Shown here in pieces: positions 1 through 6,076 of a DNA stretch of 11,071 nucleotides (position 1 is the stretch's first letter; every line of letters begins with the position of its first letter). Origin of the DNA: SIG603 sp964370115 (lineage in GTDB: Bacteria > Bacillota > Clostridia > Oscillospirales > Acutalibacteraceae); assembly GCA_964370115.1 (NCBI GenBank), contig CAYJIA010000060.1, positions 1 to 11,071 of the forward strand, given 5' to 3'. A program made the position numbers and the translations under genes. The notes beneath the pieces are model-generated. The model had not been told where the DNA came from, did not search any database, and saw nothing but the letters and a program-made list of their open reading frames with translations.

Positions 1-20
1 GGCTCTGCCTTTTGAAACCG

Positions 21-40
21 CAATTTTTCGAGAAAAATTG
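21..40. repeat. 20-bp inverted repeat
   Basis: CAATTTTTC and GAAAAATTG form nine complementary pairs around a central GA. The arm is A/T rich and no T run follows on either strand, so it is not a convincing terminator. It lies just outside the hairpin/heptamer element at 57-134 and may be part of a larger intergenic repeat cut by the window edge. Nothing codes in 1-111 as far as I can see, and the first 20 bases carry no recognisable signal. Confidence 0.6.
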
Positions 41-56
41 AGTAAAGCTTTTAAAT

Positions 57-75
57 AAAAAATCCGAAGGATTTT
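57..75 (-). terminator. Rho-independent terminator of the amylase gene
   Basis: Read on the minus strand, AAAATCC-TTC-GGATTTT makes a 7-bp stem with a 3-nt loop and runs directly into a further T run (TTTTTT in all). It begins 37 bases after the amylase stop codon. The stem has only three C/G pairs, so strength is probably moderate. The same architecture, with different stem bases, lies behind thiI at 9857-9873. Confidence 0.7.
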
Positions 76-134
76 CACCACAATTCTCAATTCTTAATTC
101 TCAATTCTCAATTATCCATTATCAATTATCAACT
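76..134. repeat. 7-bp tandem repeat array overlapping the amylase 3' end
   Basis: After the hairpin and the linker CAC comes CACAATT (79-85), then consecutive heptamers: CTCAATT, CTTAATT, CTCAATT, CTCAATT, ATCCATT, ATCAATT and ATCAACT, ending near 134. The phase is exact over eight units. The amylase stop codon (112-114) and its last six residues (Leu-Ile-Ile-Asp-Asn-Gly) are encoded inside the array. A shorter relative, CACAATT-ATTAATT-ATTAACT-AATAATT, lies at 9877-9904 in the same position relative to a hairpin and a stop codon. Confidence 0.85.
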
Positions 135-1422
135 TAACCTCATACCCATCAAGCTCTAAACTTTGGTTTAGAGTTATTTTTTTGTCACTTAGCACGTCCA
201 AAAATTCACCATTTAAAAGTGAATGTGACATACTTACCTTATCGGGCCCTATATTCACGCACAACAGGACCTTTTCGTCGTCTTTTTCACGTTTGAATAT
301 CATATGGCTGTTTTGCACCACAACATTTTCATAACTGCCGTAGTTTAACGCCTTAGACGACTTCCTAAACTCTATGAACTTTGCTATAAATTTTGTAATA
401 TCGTTTGATTGCGGCTCTAAAAATTTTGGTCGCAGCGACCAGTCGCCGTCATTTTTATCGCCCTCTTGACCCCATTCGCTCCCATAATAAATGCAGGGAA
501 CTCCGGGCATGGCAAATAAAGTAGCATATACCGCTTGTATTGTTTGCTTATCCTTTAATATAGTATAAATCCGTGACACGTCATGATTATCTACAAAGCT
601 CATCAAATGTTTGTCCCTATAAATACACCATTGTTCACTGCCAAATTGGCGATTGAGAGAATGGGTAATTTCAAATAGATTTTTGTCGTTCATACTAGAA
701 AATAGACCCTTATAACACTCGTAATTTGTACAACTATGGAGCATCTCATCATTTACTATAATATTATAATCCCCGAATAAAACTTCGCCAATAAGCGCAA
801 AGTCGGGTTTTAACTGGCAACACTCCCGCCTTAGTCGTCTCATAAAATTATGGTCTAAAGAGTACGCAACGTCAAGCCTTAAGCCGTCTATTCCAAACTC
901 ATTTATCCAAAATTTTGTGGCGTCTAAAAGATAGTTCACCACTTCTTCGTTGTGAAGATTTAGTTTCACAAGCTCAAAATGTCCTTCCCAGCCCTCATAC
1001 CAAAAGCCGTCGTTATAAGAGCTGTTGCCATCAAAATTAATCACAAACCAATTTACATACTTTGAATTTTGTCGGTTTTCTTGCACGTCTTTAAACGCCC
1101 AAAAACCACGTCCTACATGGTTAAAAACGGCGTCTAAAACTATTTTTACTCCATCATTTTTTAAAGTTTCGCATACTTTTTTAAAATCTTCATTTGTGCC
1201 AAGTCTTTTATCCACTTTCAAGAAATCCCTCGTATCATAACCGTGAGAATCCGACTCAAAAAGCGGATTAAATAGTATTGCATTAACTCCTAAATTCTTA
1301 AAATGCTCTCTAAAATTCAAGACATTCAAAATGTCTCTACTCTCATATCCCTCGTTTAACCTTTCAGCTCCACAGAAACCTATGGGATAAATCTGATAAA
1401 ATACGCTTTCATAAAGCCACAT
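112..1422 (-). CDS. GH13 alpha-amylase family glycoside hydrolase, cytoplasmic
   Basis: This 436-residue protein is a glycoside hydrolase family 13 (alpha/beta)8-barrel enzyme, acting on alpha-1,4-linked glucans such as maltodextrins or glycogen fragments. The four conserved regions are visible: DAVFNH (97-102), GLRLD with nucleophile Asp184, the acid/base Glu213 in IGEV, and FVDNHD with the third catalytic Asp281. A short beta-sandwich C-domain follows from about residue 365. The barrel begins at residue 1, with no signal peptide and no N-terminal CBM34, so it should be cytoplasmic. It resembles cyclomaltodextrinase/neopullulanase-type enzymes, but I cannot fix the subfamily or substrate. 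The ATG is preceded by AGAGGTGAT at good spacing. The last six residues are encoded by a heptamer repeat and are probably not part of the ancestral protein. It is downstream of the thioesterase gene by 139 bases and has its own likely promoter. Confidence 0.93.
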   Translation of the reverse strand: MWLYESVFYQIYPIGFCGAERLNEGYESRDILNVLNFREHFKNLGVNAILFNPLFESDSHGYDTRDFLKVDKRLGTNEDFKKVCETLKNDGVKIVLDAVFNHVGRGFWAFKDVQENRQNSKYVNWFVINFDGNSSYNDGFWYEGWEGHFELVKLNLHNEEVVNYLLDATKFWINEFGIDGLRLDVAYSLDHNFMRRLRRECCQLKPDFALIGEVLFGDYNIIVNDEMLHSCTNYECYKGLFSSMNDKNLFEITHSLNRQFGSEQWCIYRDKHLMSFVDNHDVSRIYTILKDKQTIQAVYATLFAMPGVPCIYYGSEWGQEGDKNDGDWSLRPKFLEPQSNDITKFIAKFIEFRKSSKALNYGSYENVVVQNSHMIFKREKDDEKVLLCVNIGPDKVSMSHSLLNGEFLDVLSDKKITLNQSLELDGYEVKLIIDNG

Positions 1423-1469
1423 AAGCTATCACCTCTTTCTATGATAATCATATCATATGCCACAACTTT

Positions 1470-1475
1470 ATTATA
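1470..1475 (-). promoter_or_regulatory. Probable -10 element of the amylase gene
   Basis: On the minus strand a perfect TATAAT lies 47 bases before the amylase ATG. Seventeen bases further upstream the hexamer is TTATTA, a weak -35. The predicted transcript leader is about 40 nt and contains an interrupted palindrome, ATGAT-N-ATCAT (1441-1451), which could be an operator. This is a consensus match only. Confidence 0.45.
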
Positions 1476-1561
1476 CGCTAAAACTTAACGAATAATAATC
1501 TGTTTATTGTCAAAAAAGGATAGCTTGCAAAGATGTACGGGATTTTTCGAGTATTTCTTAA

Positions 1562-1999
1562 CTACCTCAAATACTTCTGCGGTGCAACTAGTGATAAAAA
1601 AAGTTCATGTTTCTTCTCATCTATTTTCTTCAAAGACAAAATTTTTCCTGTATCTTTTAGCGTAAAACAATGTTTTGAAAAACCTGTAGTAGTTAGCACT
1701 CCCGTTTTTTTATTATATATTTCATACTCAAAACTTAACCTAGTACCCGTGTACTGAGTTATATTTGTGTGTATTATAATTTCGTCATGGAATTTTACCG
1801 ACGCTTTATACTGTGCACAAACCTCTAAAACAGGGCTCAAAACGCCATCGTCCTCTGTTTTGTCATACGGATATCCTATTTCTTCTAAAAAATGCACCCT
1901 AGCCTCTTCAAACCATCTTATGTAGTTTGAGTGATGCACCACCGCCATTTGGTCGGTTTCGTAATATTTTGCCTGTCTTTCATATGGATTTATTTTCAT
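1562..1999 (-). CDS. Acyl-CoA thioesterase of the 4HBT (YbgC/FadM) family
   Basis: This 145-residue hotdog-fold protein matches the usual length of YbgC/FadM-type acyl-CoA thioesterases, which hydrolyse acyl-CoA thioesters in the cytoplasm. The diagnostic N-terminal block is present at residues 13-31: Tyr-Glu-Thr-Asp-Gln-Met, then VVHHSNYIRWFEEAR, including the catalytic-type Asp16 and the H-x-x-Y motif. Substrate chain length cannot be read from the sequence. The start is firm: GGAGGTGTAGATT stands directly before the ATG. The gene is divergent from spoIIGA and followed after 139 bases by the amylase gene in the same direction. I see no terminator between those two, so some read-through is possible. 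It has no recognised link to sporulation beyond proximity. Confidence 0.9.
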   Translation of the reverse strand: MKINPYERQAKYYETDQMAVVHHSNYIRWFEEARVHFLEEIGYPYDKTEDDGVLSPVLEVCAQYKASVKFHDEIIIHTNITQYTGTRLSFEYEIYNKKTGVLTTTGFSKHCFTLKDTGKILSLKKIDEKKHELFLSLVAPQKYLR

Positions 2000-2023
2000 A
2001 ATCTACACCTCCGATTTTTTGTT

Positions 2024-2032
2024 ATTGTAACA
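2024..2032 (-). promoter_or_regulatory. Extended -10 promoter of the thioesterase gene
   Basis: On the minus strand TGTTACAAT is an extended -10 (TGn followed by TACAAT). No good -35 is found 16-18 bases upstream, as is common for extended -10 promoters. Transcription would begin near 2017, leaving a leader of about 18 nt that is almost entirely the ribosome binding site. The 0A-box-like site at 2060-2068 lies about 45 bp upstream and could influence both directions. Confidence 0.5.
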
Positions 2033-2059
2033 TAATTAATAAAATTTTTCTATACAGGT

Positions 2060-2093
2060 TTTGACAAAAAGATTTTGTACATATAGTTATAAT
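2060..2093 (+). promoter_or_regulatory. spoIIG-type promoter with 0A box over the -35
   Basis: A consensus -35 TTGACA (2061-2066) and a consensus -10 TATAAT (2088-2093) are separated by 21 bp instead of about 17. The sequence across the -35, TTTGACAAA (2060-2068), is the reverse complement of TTTGTCAAA, a full match to the Spo0A-box consensus TTTGTCRAA. In Bacillus subtilis the spoIIG promoter is a sigma-A promoter with an over-long spacer (22 bp) that works only when phosphorylated Spo0A binds next to or over the -35. The match in architecture and gene context makes Spo0A control likely here. Transcription would start near 2100, about 24 nt before the spoIIGA start. Confidence 0.75.
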
Positions 2094-2123
2094 GGTAACA
2101 TGAAACCGTGGGAGGTGGTTTTT

Positions 2124-2984
2124 TTGACAGTTTATGTCGATGTGCTTTTTTTGGTAAATGTATATGTAGACTATTTTATACTATTATCGGTCAAGAATTT
2201 TTTAAAGCTTGACACTAAAACTTTAAGGATTGTTTTGGCCAGTGTGCTCGGAGGCGTTTTTAGTCTTACGTCACTTTTCGGATTTTCGCCCGTAGTAAAT
2301 CATTCACTTAGCCTAATTTTCTCTGTGTTAATATGCCTTACCGCCTTTGGGTATGGATTTTTGTTAAAATTCATAAAGACCACTGCCTGTTTTTACTCAT
2401 TTGGATTTATTTTCTCTGGGTTTATTTTAGCCCTTGTAAATATTTTCGGGATAAAGGGCACCACTCTTGTCGGAAATGAAGTCTATTTTGACATATCCAT
2501 ACTATTTTTATTTTTGTTTACTATGCTCGCCTACTTTACATCTCTTTTAATAGATAAAGTAAAAGGCAGAAAGGAAAACAGCTTTAATTTTTGCACCTTA
2601 GTGGTAAGGCACGGTGGTAAAACGCTTACTTTAAAGGCGAAAGTGGATACAGCAAACAATTTACGTGAGCCTTTTTCTGGCATTGGTGTTATAGTGGCGC
2701 AAAAAACTTCTCTTGTGAAAATTTTGCCTGAAAGCGAAGATTTTTTACCTGAGAAATTTAGATTGGTGCCGTTTAACAGTCTCGGGGGAAAGGGTCTTTT
2801 GCCGGCATTTTTGCCCGACAATCTCGAAATTATTAAATACAAGAAAAAAGCGCAGGTTAAATTTTACATAGCGATTTACGAAAACCCATTGTCCTTTGGG
2901 GCGTATGACTGCTTAATAGGCGAGGAAGTATTTGAAAAAATTGATATAAGAGGAGAAGTATATGAAAATTCTAAGCTTTTTTAA
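2124..2984 (+). CDS. spoIIGA: SpoIIGA, membrane aspartic protease that processes pro-sigma-E
   Basis: This is the sporulation protease of the mother cell that cleaves the pro-sequence of sigma-E in response to SpoIIR from the forespore. The N-terminal half (about residues 1-145) is strongly hydrophobic with about five membrane segments. The C-terminal half is the cytoplasmic aspartic-protease-like domain with Asp175 in DTANN; most family members have DTGN here, so Ala replaces Gly. The block around GGKGLLPAF (217-225) is also typical. I place the start at TTG 2124: GGAGGTGG (2111-2118) lies 5 bases upstream and the product begins MTVYVDVLF, as the family does. An ORF from 2061 would start inside the promoter and ATG 2100 would lie at the predicted transcription start. 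It overlaps sigE by 23 bases. The length of 286 residues is slightly shorter than the Bacillus protein. Confidence 0.95.
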   Translation: MTVYVDVLFLVNVYVDYFILLSVKNFLKLDTKTLRIVLASVLGGVFSLTSLFGFSPVVNHSLSLIFSVLICLTAFGYGFLLKFIKTTACFYSFGFIFSGFILALVNIFGIKGTTLVGNEVYFDISILFLFLFTMLAYFTSLLIDKVKGRKENSFNFCTLVVRHGGKTLTLKAKVDTANNLREPFSGIGVIVAQKTSLVKILPESEDFLPEKFRLVPFNSLGGKGLLPAFLPDNLEIIKYKKKAQVKFYIAIYENPLSFGAYDCLIGEEVFEKIDIRGEVYENSKLF

Positions 2985-3669
2985 AATTATTCTTGTAAAA
3001 CTAAATCTTGCAGGAGAGGAGTATTGCCACTACATAAATGGACCAGAGGTCTTGCCCCCACCGCTCACCGCGACGCAAGAGCAAGTGGTTTTTGAAAATA
3101 TAAGAAACAATCTGCCAAACTCACGAGAACCGCTTATTACACATAATTTAAGGCTTGTGGTGTACATAGCAAAAAAATTTGAAAGCCCCGGTGCCTCTGC
3201 AGAAGATTTAATCTCCATAGGCACCATAGGGCTTATTAAGGCGGTAAACACCTTTAAACTCGATAAAAATATCAAACTCGCTACTTATGCATCACGCTGC
3301 ATAGAAAACGAGATTTTAATGCATTTAAGAAAAAGCAATCAGTTAAAACACGAGATATCAATAGACGACCCCCTAAATGTGGACTGGGACGGAAACGAAC
3401 TCCTTTTGTCGGACTTGCTTGGAAGCGACCCTGACCTTGTGGGAAAAGATGTGGAAAATGAGGCAGAAAAGTTAATGCTATTAAATGCGGTATCAAGGCT
3501 TTCGCCGCGAGAAAAACAAATTATGGAACTGCGTTTTGGTCTTAATTCGACTAAGGAGCACACGCAAAAAGAAGTTGCCGACGTGCTTGGAATATCGCAG
3601 TCATACATATCAAGGCTTGAAAAAAGGATAATTGGCAGGCTTAAAAGAGAGATGGAAAAAGTTAGTTAG
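2962..3669 (+). CDS. sigE: Pro-sigma-E, early mother-cell sporulation sigma factor
   Basis: The 235-residue protein closely follows Bacillus subtilis sigma-E (239 aa): NLRLVVYIAKKFE (62-74), EDLISIGTIGLIKAVNTF (81-98), LATYASRCIENEI, DWDGNELLLSD, and region 4 with EKQIMELRFGL and ISQSYISRLEKRI (211-223). It directs RNA polymerase to mother-cell genes after engulfment begins. The first roughly 23 residues, rich in Lys, Phe, Ile and Leu, are the inhibitory, membrane-binding pro-sequence. Aligning back from LPPP, the Bacillus Tyr27-Tyr28 cleavage point corresponds to His23-Tyr24. The ATG has AGAGGAGA upstream, inside the end of spoIIGA, which suggests translational coupling with its protease. 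sigG does not follow directly, unlike in many clostridia. Its stop overlaps the end of the convergent tetR-family gene by 8 bases. Confidence 0.97.
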   Translation: MKILSFFKIILVKLNLAGEEYCHYINGPEVLPPPLTATQEQVVFENIRNNLPNSREPLITHNLRLVVYIAKKFESPGASAEDLISIGTIGLIKAVNTFKLDKNIKLATYASRCIENEILMHLRKSNQLKHEISIDDPLNVDWDGNELLLSDLLGSDPDLVGKDVENEAEKLMLLNAVSRLSPREKQIMELRFGLNSTKEHTQKEVADVLGISQSYISRLEKRIIGRLKREMEKVS

Positions 3670-4207
3670 CATCGGGAATAAACCTTGCTAAAATATACCT
3701 TATATCTTCGGTAAACTCTTCTTTGCTAAGCTTAATGCTGCCCGAAACCCAGTCCTGTAAAGAGCCTAAAATCCCCCATGTAACAAAATTTACTTCCACA
3801 AATCCAAAGTCGGTTTTTTCTGTGGGGTAAAATTCATCTAAAAACACATGTACCGCAGCCTTGTGAATTTTTGAAAGTATATTCCCGTTTGATGCCATTA
3901 CAGTTATTAAGTCTTTGTTTTTTGAGATATATTCCACACTTTGCTCTACCCTGTTAATTAGTGCATCTTTTGCGTTTAAATTATTGGGTTTAACAAAAAT
4001 TAAGTTTAACTCAGACAAAATATCTTCCTCTATACTCTCATAAAGTTTATAAACATCCTCAAAGTGCAGATAAAATGTTGCGCGGCTTATCTCTGCTAAC
4101 TCTGTGATTTCCGACACACGTATTTTCTCTATCTTTTTTTCTTTTAAAAGCGTTAAAAAAGCGTCTTTAATCTCTTTTTGTGTTTTAGCCGTTCTTCTAT
4201 TTGCCAT
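3662..4207 (-). CDS. TetR/AcrR-family transcriptional regulator
   Basis: A 181-residue one-component regulator. The N-terminal DNA-binding domain (about 8-55) contains the helix-turn-helix VSEITELAEISRATFYLHF (31-49), the family signature. The C-terminal ligand and dimer domain (about 75-178) has no recognisable ligand pocket by eye. The ATG is preceded by AGGAGT at good spacing. It is divergent from the MFS gene 4342-5595 across 134 bases, and TetR proteins in this arrangement usually repress the adjacent exporter and themselves until a small molecule binds; that is inference here. Its 3' end overlaps sigE by 8 bases, so there is no room for a terminator between them. Confidence 0.92.
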   Translation of the reverse strand: MANRRTAKTQKEIKDAFLTLLKEKKIEKIRVSEITELAEISRATFYLHFEDVYKLYESIEEDILSELNLIFVKPNNLNAKDALINRVEQSVEYISKNKDLITVMASNGNILSKIHKAAVHVFLDEFYPTEKTDFGFVEVNFVTWGILGSLQDWVSGSIKLSKEEFTEDIRYILARFIPDAN

Positions 4208-4253
4208 TCTATTACTCCTAAATTTTACAATTTTTAATATTTGTCTATTTTTT

Positions 4254-4304
4254 TACAATTGTATATATATTGACTGTTGTATTATCTTTTGACTTGATTA
4301 TAAT
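4254..4304 (+). promoter_or_regulatory. MFS-gene promoter and candidate TetR operator
   Basis: TATAAT (4299-4304) with TTGTAT (4277-4282) 16 bases upstream is the likely promoter of the exporter, giving a leader of about 30 nt. A perfect 10-bp palindrome, TACAATTGTA (4254-4263), lies just upstream. TTTTACAATT occurs twice, at about 4223-4232 and 4251-4260, 28 bp apart, the copies lying on the tetR side. Any of these could be bound by the divergent regulator. The region is so A/T rich that chance palindromes are expected, so the operator call is weak. Confidence 0.4.
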
Positions 4305-4341
4305 GTAAGTATAGAGAAAAATCAAGAAAAAGGTGATATTT

Positions 4342-5595
4342 GTGAATAAGGAAAAATCATACTCGATACATTTTTTAATACTAATATTTGGTCAAGTAGT
4401 TTCAATAATTGGAAACTCGGTGGTAAGCTTTGCCTTAAGCCTATATCTATTAAACGAGACAGGTTCTGCGGCAATTTTTGGTGTGATAACAGCACTTACG
4501 GCAATACCTTGGGCAGTTTGTGGCCCTATAGGAGGAGTGCTTGCCGACAAGTTTTCTAAGAAAAATATAATGGTGATACTCGACTTTTCTACTTCGGCAA
4601 TGATTTTTGTGTTGGCTTTTGTAGGGTTTAGGTATGGCGTGGTTATGACCGTTGGCGTAGTAAAATTTATGCTTGCTATAATTCAAGCTACCTATACTCC
4701 AAGCGTAAACTCCTCTCTCGTGTACTTGGTAAAACCCGACTACCTTGTGAAAGCTAACTCAATAGTGTCTCAGGTAAACTCGCTTGCTAGGATTTTAGGG
4801 CCAATAATTGCAGGGTTTTTGTACAGCTTTATGTCGCTTGAATCAGTTTTGTATATAAGCGCATTGATATTTTTCGTGTGCGCCGTCATAGAATGTTTTA
4901 TGAAAATACCAAAGATTAGCCTAAATAAAGAACATAATGAAGGTGAAAACTTCAGCTTTAAGGATAGCATAAGGTTTTTAATTAAAGAAAATAAATATCT
5001 ATTTTACTTTTTATGCCTCGCATCGCTTACCTCGTTTTGTATAAATCCAATAGTGGCGATTGGCCTTCCATATATAGTAAATATTCATATGGCACTTCCC
5101 TCGCATTTTTACGGAATTTGTAGTGGTCTTGCAAGTATAGGCTCATTTTTGGCAGGTACATTAATTTGGATTTTTCCGCAAAAGCTTACATTTGCAAAAT
5201 GTGGCTATGTATACACTGCACTCAGTTTGGTTTTAGTCGCTTTAGGCATTTGTCTATATGTATTCTCAGGCATGAGTGCATTCGTCATTTTATGCGTTGC
5301 TGTAATATTCCTAATAATGTCGACTACACTTATCCATATTTTAATGTACTCGTTCATTCAGCGAATAAGCCCATCAAAAATGCTAGGAAAAATAATTTCG
5401 TGTGTGATAATACTTTCAGGGCTTGCCGATCCAACGGGGCAAATAGTTTATGGTGCATTGTTTGACATAAAAGGCCTTTCACCGGCAGTCATACTATTTG
5501 CAAGCGGCGTTTTTATACTTTTACTATCTGGATTTGCAACTAAGTTTTGCAAAAAGGCATTAAAATTTAGCGAAAAAGCAAAAACACTTACCTAA
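4342..5595 (+). CDS. Major facilitator superfamily efflux transporter
   Basis: A 417-residue integral membrane protein with about 12 hydrophobic segments and a longer hydrophilic central loop (about residues 190-215), the 6+6 layout of MFS drug/proton antiporters. Between segments 2 and 3 the motif-A-like GGVLADKFSKKN (about 64-75) is present. The opening, with FGQVVSIIGNSVVSFALSLY, resembles macrolide-efflux (MefA-like) and EntS-type MFS_3 exporters. The substrate cannot be predicted. I choose GTG 4342 because AAGGTGAT (4330-4337) sits at good spacing before it; an in-frame GTG at 4333 would lie within that ribosome binding site. The divergent TetR gene suggests substrate-induced expression. 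I see no strong terminator after the stop. Confidence 0.9.
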   Translation: MNKEKSYSIHFLILIFGQVVSIIGNSVVSFALSLYLLNETGSAAIFGVITALTAIPWAVCGPIGGVLADKFSKKNIMVILDFSTSAMIFVLAFVGFRYGVVMTVGVVKFMLAIIQATYTPSVNSSLVYLVKPDYLVKANSIVSQVNSLARILGPIIAGFLYSFMSLESVLYISALIFFVCAVIECFMKIPKISLNKEHNEGENFSFKDSIRFLIKENKYLFYFLCLASLTSFCINPIVAIGLPYIVNIHMALPSHFYGICSGLASIGSFLAGTLIWIFPQKLTFAKCGYVYTALSLVLVALGICLYVFSGMSAFVILCVAVIFLIMSTTLIHILMYSFIQRISPSKMLGKIISCVIILSGLADPTGQIVYGALFDIKGLSPAVILFASGVFILLLSGFATKFCKKALKFSEKAKTLT

Positions 5596-5729
5596 GAACT
5601 AATACCATACGTTTCAACATTACTGTACGAATTAGACTGATAGAGAAATTCAATTTGTGGCTATTTATACATTTTGAACAAAATAGCAAAATATGTTAAA
5701 AATATTTATTAAAAATAGCTTAAATTTTG

Positions 5730-5758
5730 TTGACAAAACGCTAAGTCTATGTTATTGT
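5730..5758 (+). promoter_or_regulatory. Strong sigma-A promoter of the orphan RNA
   Basis: TTGACA (5730-5735), a 17-bp spacer and TATTGT (5753-5758), preceded by TG one base before, giving an extended -10. The 60 bases upstream are almost pure A/T tracts, resembling an UP element. Transcription should begin near 5763-5765. It is among the best -35/spacer combinations in the window, yet no protein gene follows on this strand. Confidence 0.8.
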
Positions 5759-5762
5759 ATAA

Positions 5763-5925
5763 GCGGGGGTGAAGCACAAACGGCAAAAGCTGTTACATCC
5801 AGACCAGTGTCATTTTTGCAGAAGCGGCACTTATTAACTTTCGAGTACACCTTTTAACATGGATATTTCCCCCTGATTAATGGGAGACACCTCTGTTGCC
5901 GCGGGGGTGTCTTCCATTTTATATT
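5763..5925 (+). ncRNA. Unidentified structured RNA, riboswitch-like, no downstream gene
   Basis: This gene-free stretch is bounded by a consensus promoter and a terminator hairpin, giving a transcript of about 160 nt. Pairings found by eye: GGGGG (5765-5769) with CCCCC (5869-5873), closing the fold; a hairpin AACGGC-AAAA-GCTGTT (5779-5794, one G-U); ATCCA (5797-5801) with TGGAT (5860-5864); inside it AGTGTC (5806-5811) with GGCACT (5826-5831) and ACT-TTCG-AGT (5837-5846). This multi-branched domain followed by a terminator resembles a riboswitch expression platform, but no plus-strand gene follows before the window ends. I do not recognise a known aptamer, SRP RNA, tmRNA or RNase P. A divergent 6S RNA or other abundant small RNA remains possible. 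Length fits a stand-alone sRNA. Confidence 0.6.
5882..5925 (+). terminator. Terminator hairpin of the orphan RNA
   Basis: GGGAGACACC (5882-5891) pairs with GGTGTCTTCC (5906-5915), and the pairing continues inward to a 15-bp stem (three or four G-U) with a TGCC loop. The tail ATTTTATATT is U-rich but not a pure T run. The hairpin is unusually GC-rich for this window. Its GGGGG (5903-5907) could alternatively pair with CCCCC 5869-5873. Confidence 0.75.
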
Positions 5926-5945
5926 GATAATAAATTATAACAATC

Positions 5946-5969
5946 GTGAAGTGACACTTCACTTTTTTT
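5946..5969 (+). terminator. Second plus-strand rho-independent terminator
   Basis: GTGAAGT-GAC-ACTTCAC (5946-5962) is a perfect 7-bp stem with a 3-nt loop followed by seven T residues. It lies about 30 bases after the orphan-RNA terminator, so plus-strand transcription is blocked twice before the convergent anti-sigma operon. Confidence 0.85.
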
Positions 5970-6005
5970 ATTTTATACACTTAAAACTTATAATATTAAA
6001 CAAAA

Positions 6006-6046
6006 CCAAAAACAGAGAGGTGCATTACGCACTTCTCTGCTTTTGG
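6006..6046 (-). terminator. Terminator of the sigma/anti-sigma operon
   Basis: On the minus strand, 18-nt arms (6029-6046 and 6006-6023) flank the loop GTAAT, with one A-C mismatch and one G-U pair, followed by TTTTGTTT. It begins 30 bases after the anti-sigma stop codon. The stem can also form on the plus strand, but without as good a T run. Confidence 0.85.
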
Positions 6047-6076
6047 TATATATATTACAGTGGTCATACTCAAAAA

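Noticed and set aside
1025..1240. Plus-strand ORFs inside the amylase gene and similar shadows elsewhere
   Set aside because: They lie opposite strongly conserved coding sequence, lack ribosome binding sites and have unlikely compositions.
1441..1456. Fur-box-like TGATAAT-C-ATATCA upstream of the amylase gene
   Set aside because: One arm is a base short of the 7-1-7 consensus, the region is A/T rich, and nothing in the neighbourhood concerns iron.
1470..1513. TTGACA (minus strand, 1508-1513) as the -35 of the amylase promoter
   Set aside because: It is 32 bp from TATAAT, too far even for an activator-dependent promoter; TTATTA at 17 bp is weaker but correctly spaced.
5660..5725. A/T-rich inverted repeats after the MFS gene as a terminator
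   Set aside because: GCTATTT/AAATAGC and ATTTTG/CAAAAT can pair, but stems are weak, no T run follows, and the sequence is better seen as the A/T tract upstream of the RNA promoter.
5769..5837. 22-codon GTG ORF inside the orphan RNA (contains Cys-His-Phe-Cys)
   Set aside because: It starts within the first few bases of the predicted transcript, has no ribosome binding site before it, and its bases are better explained by RNA pairing.
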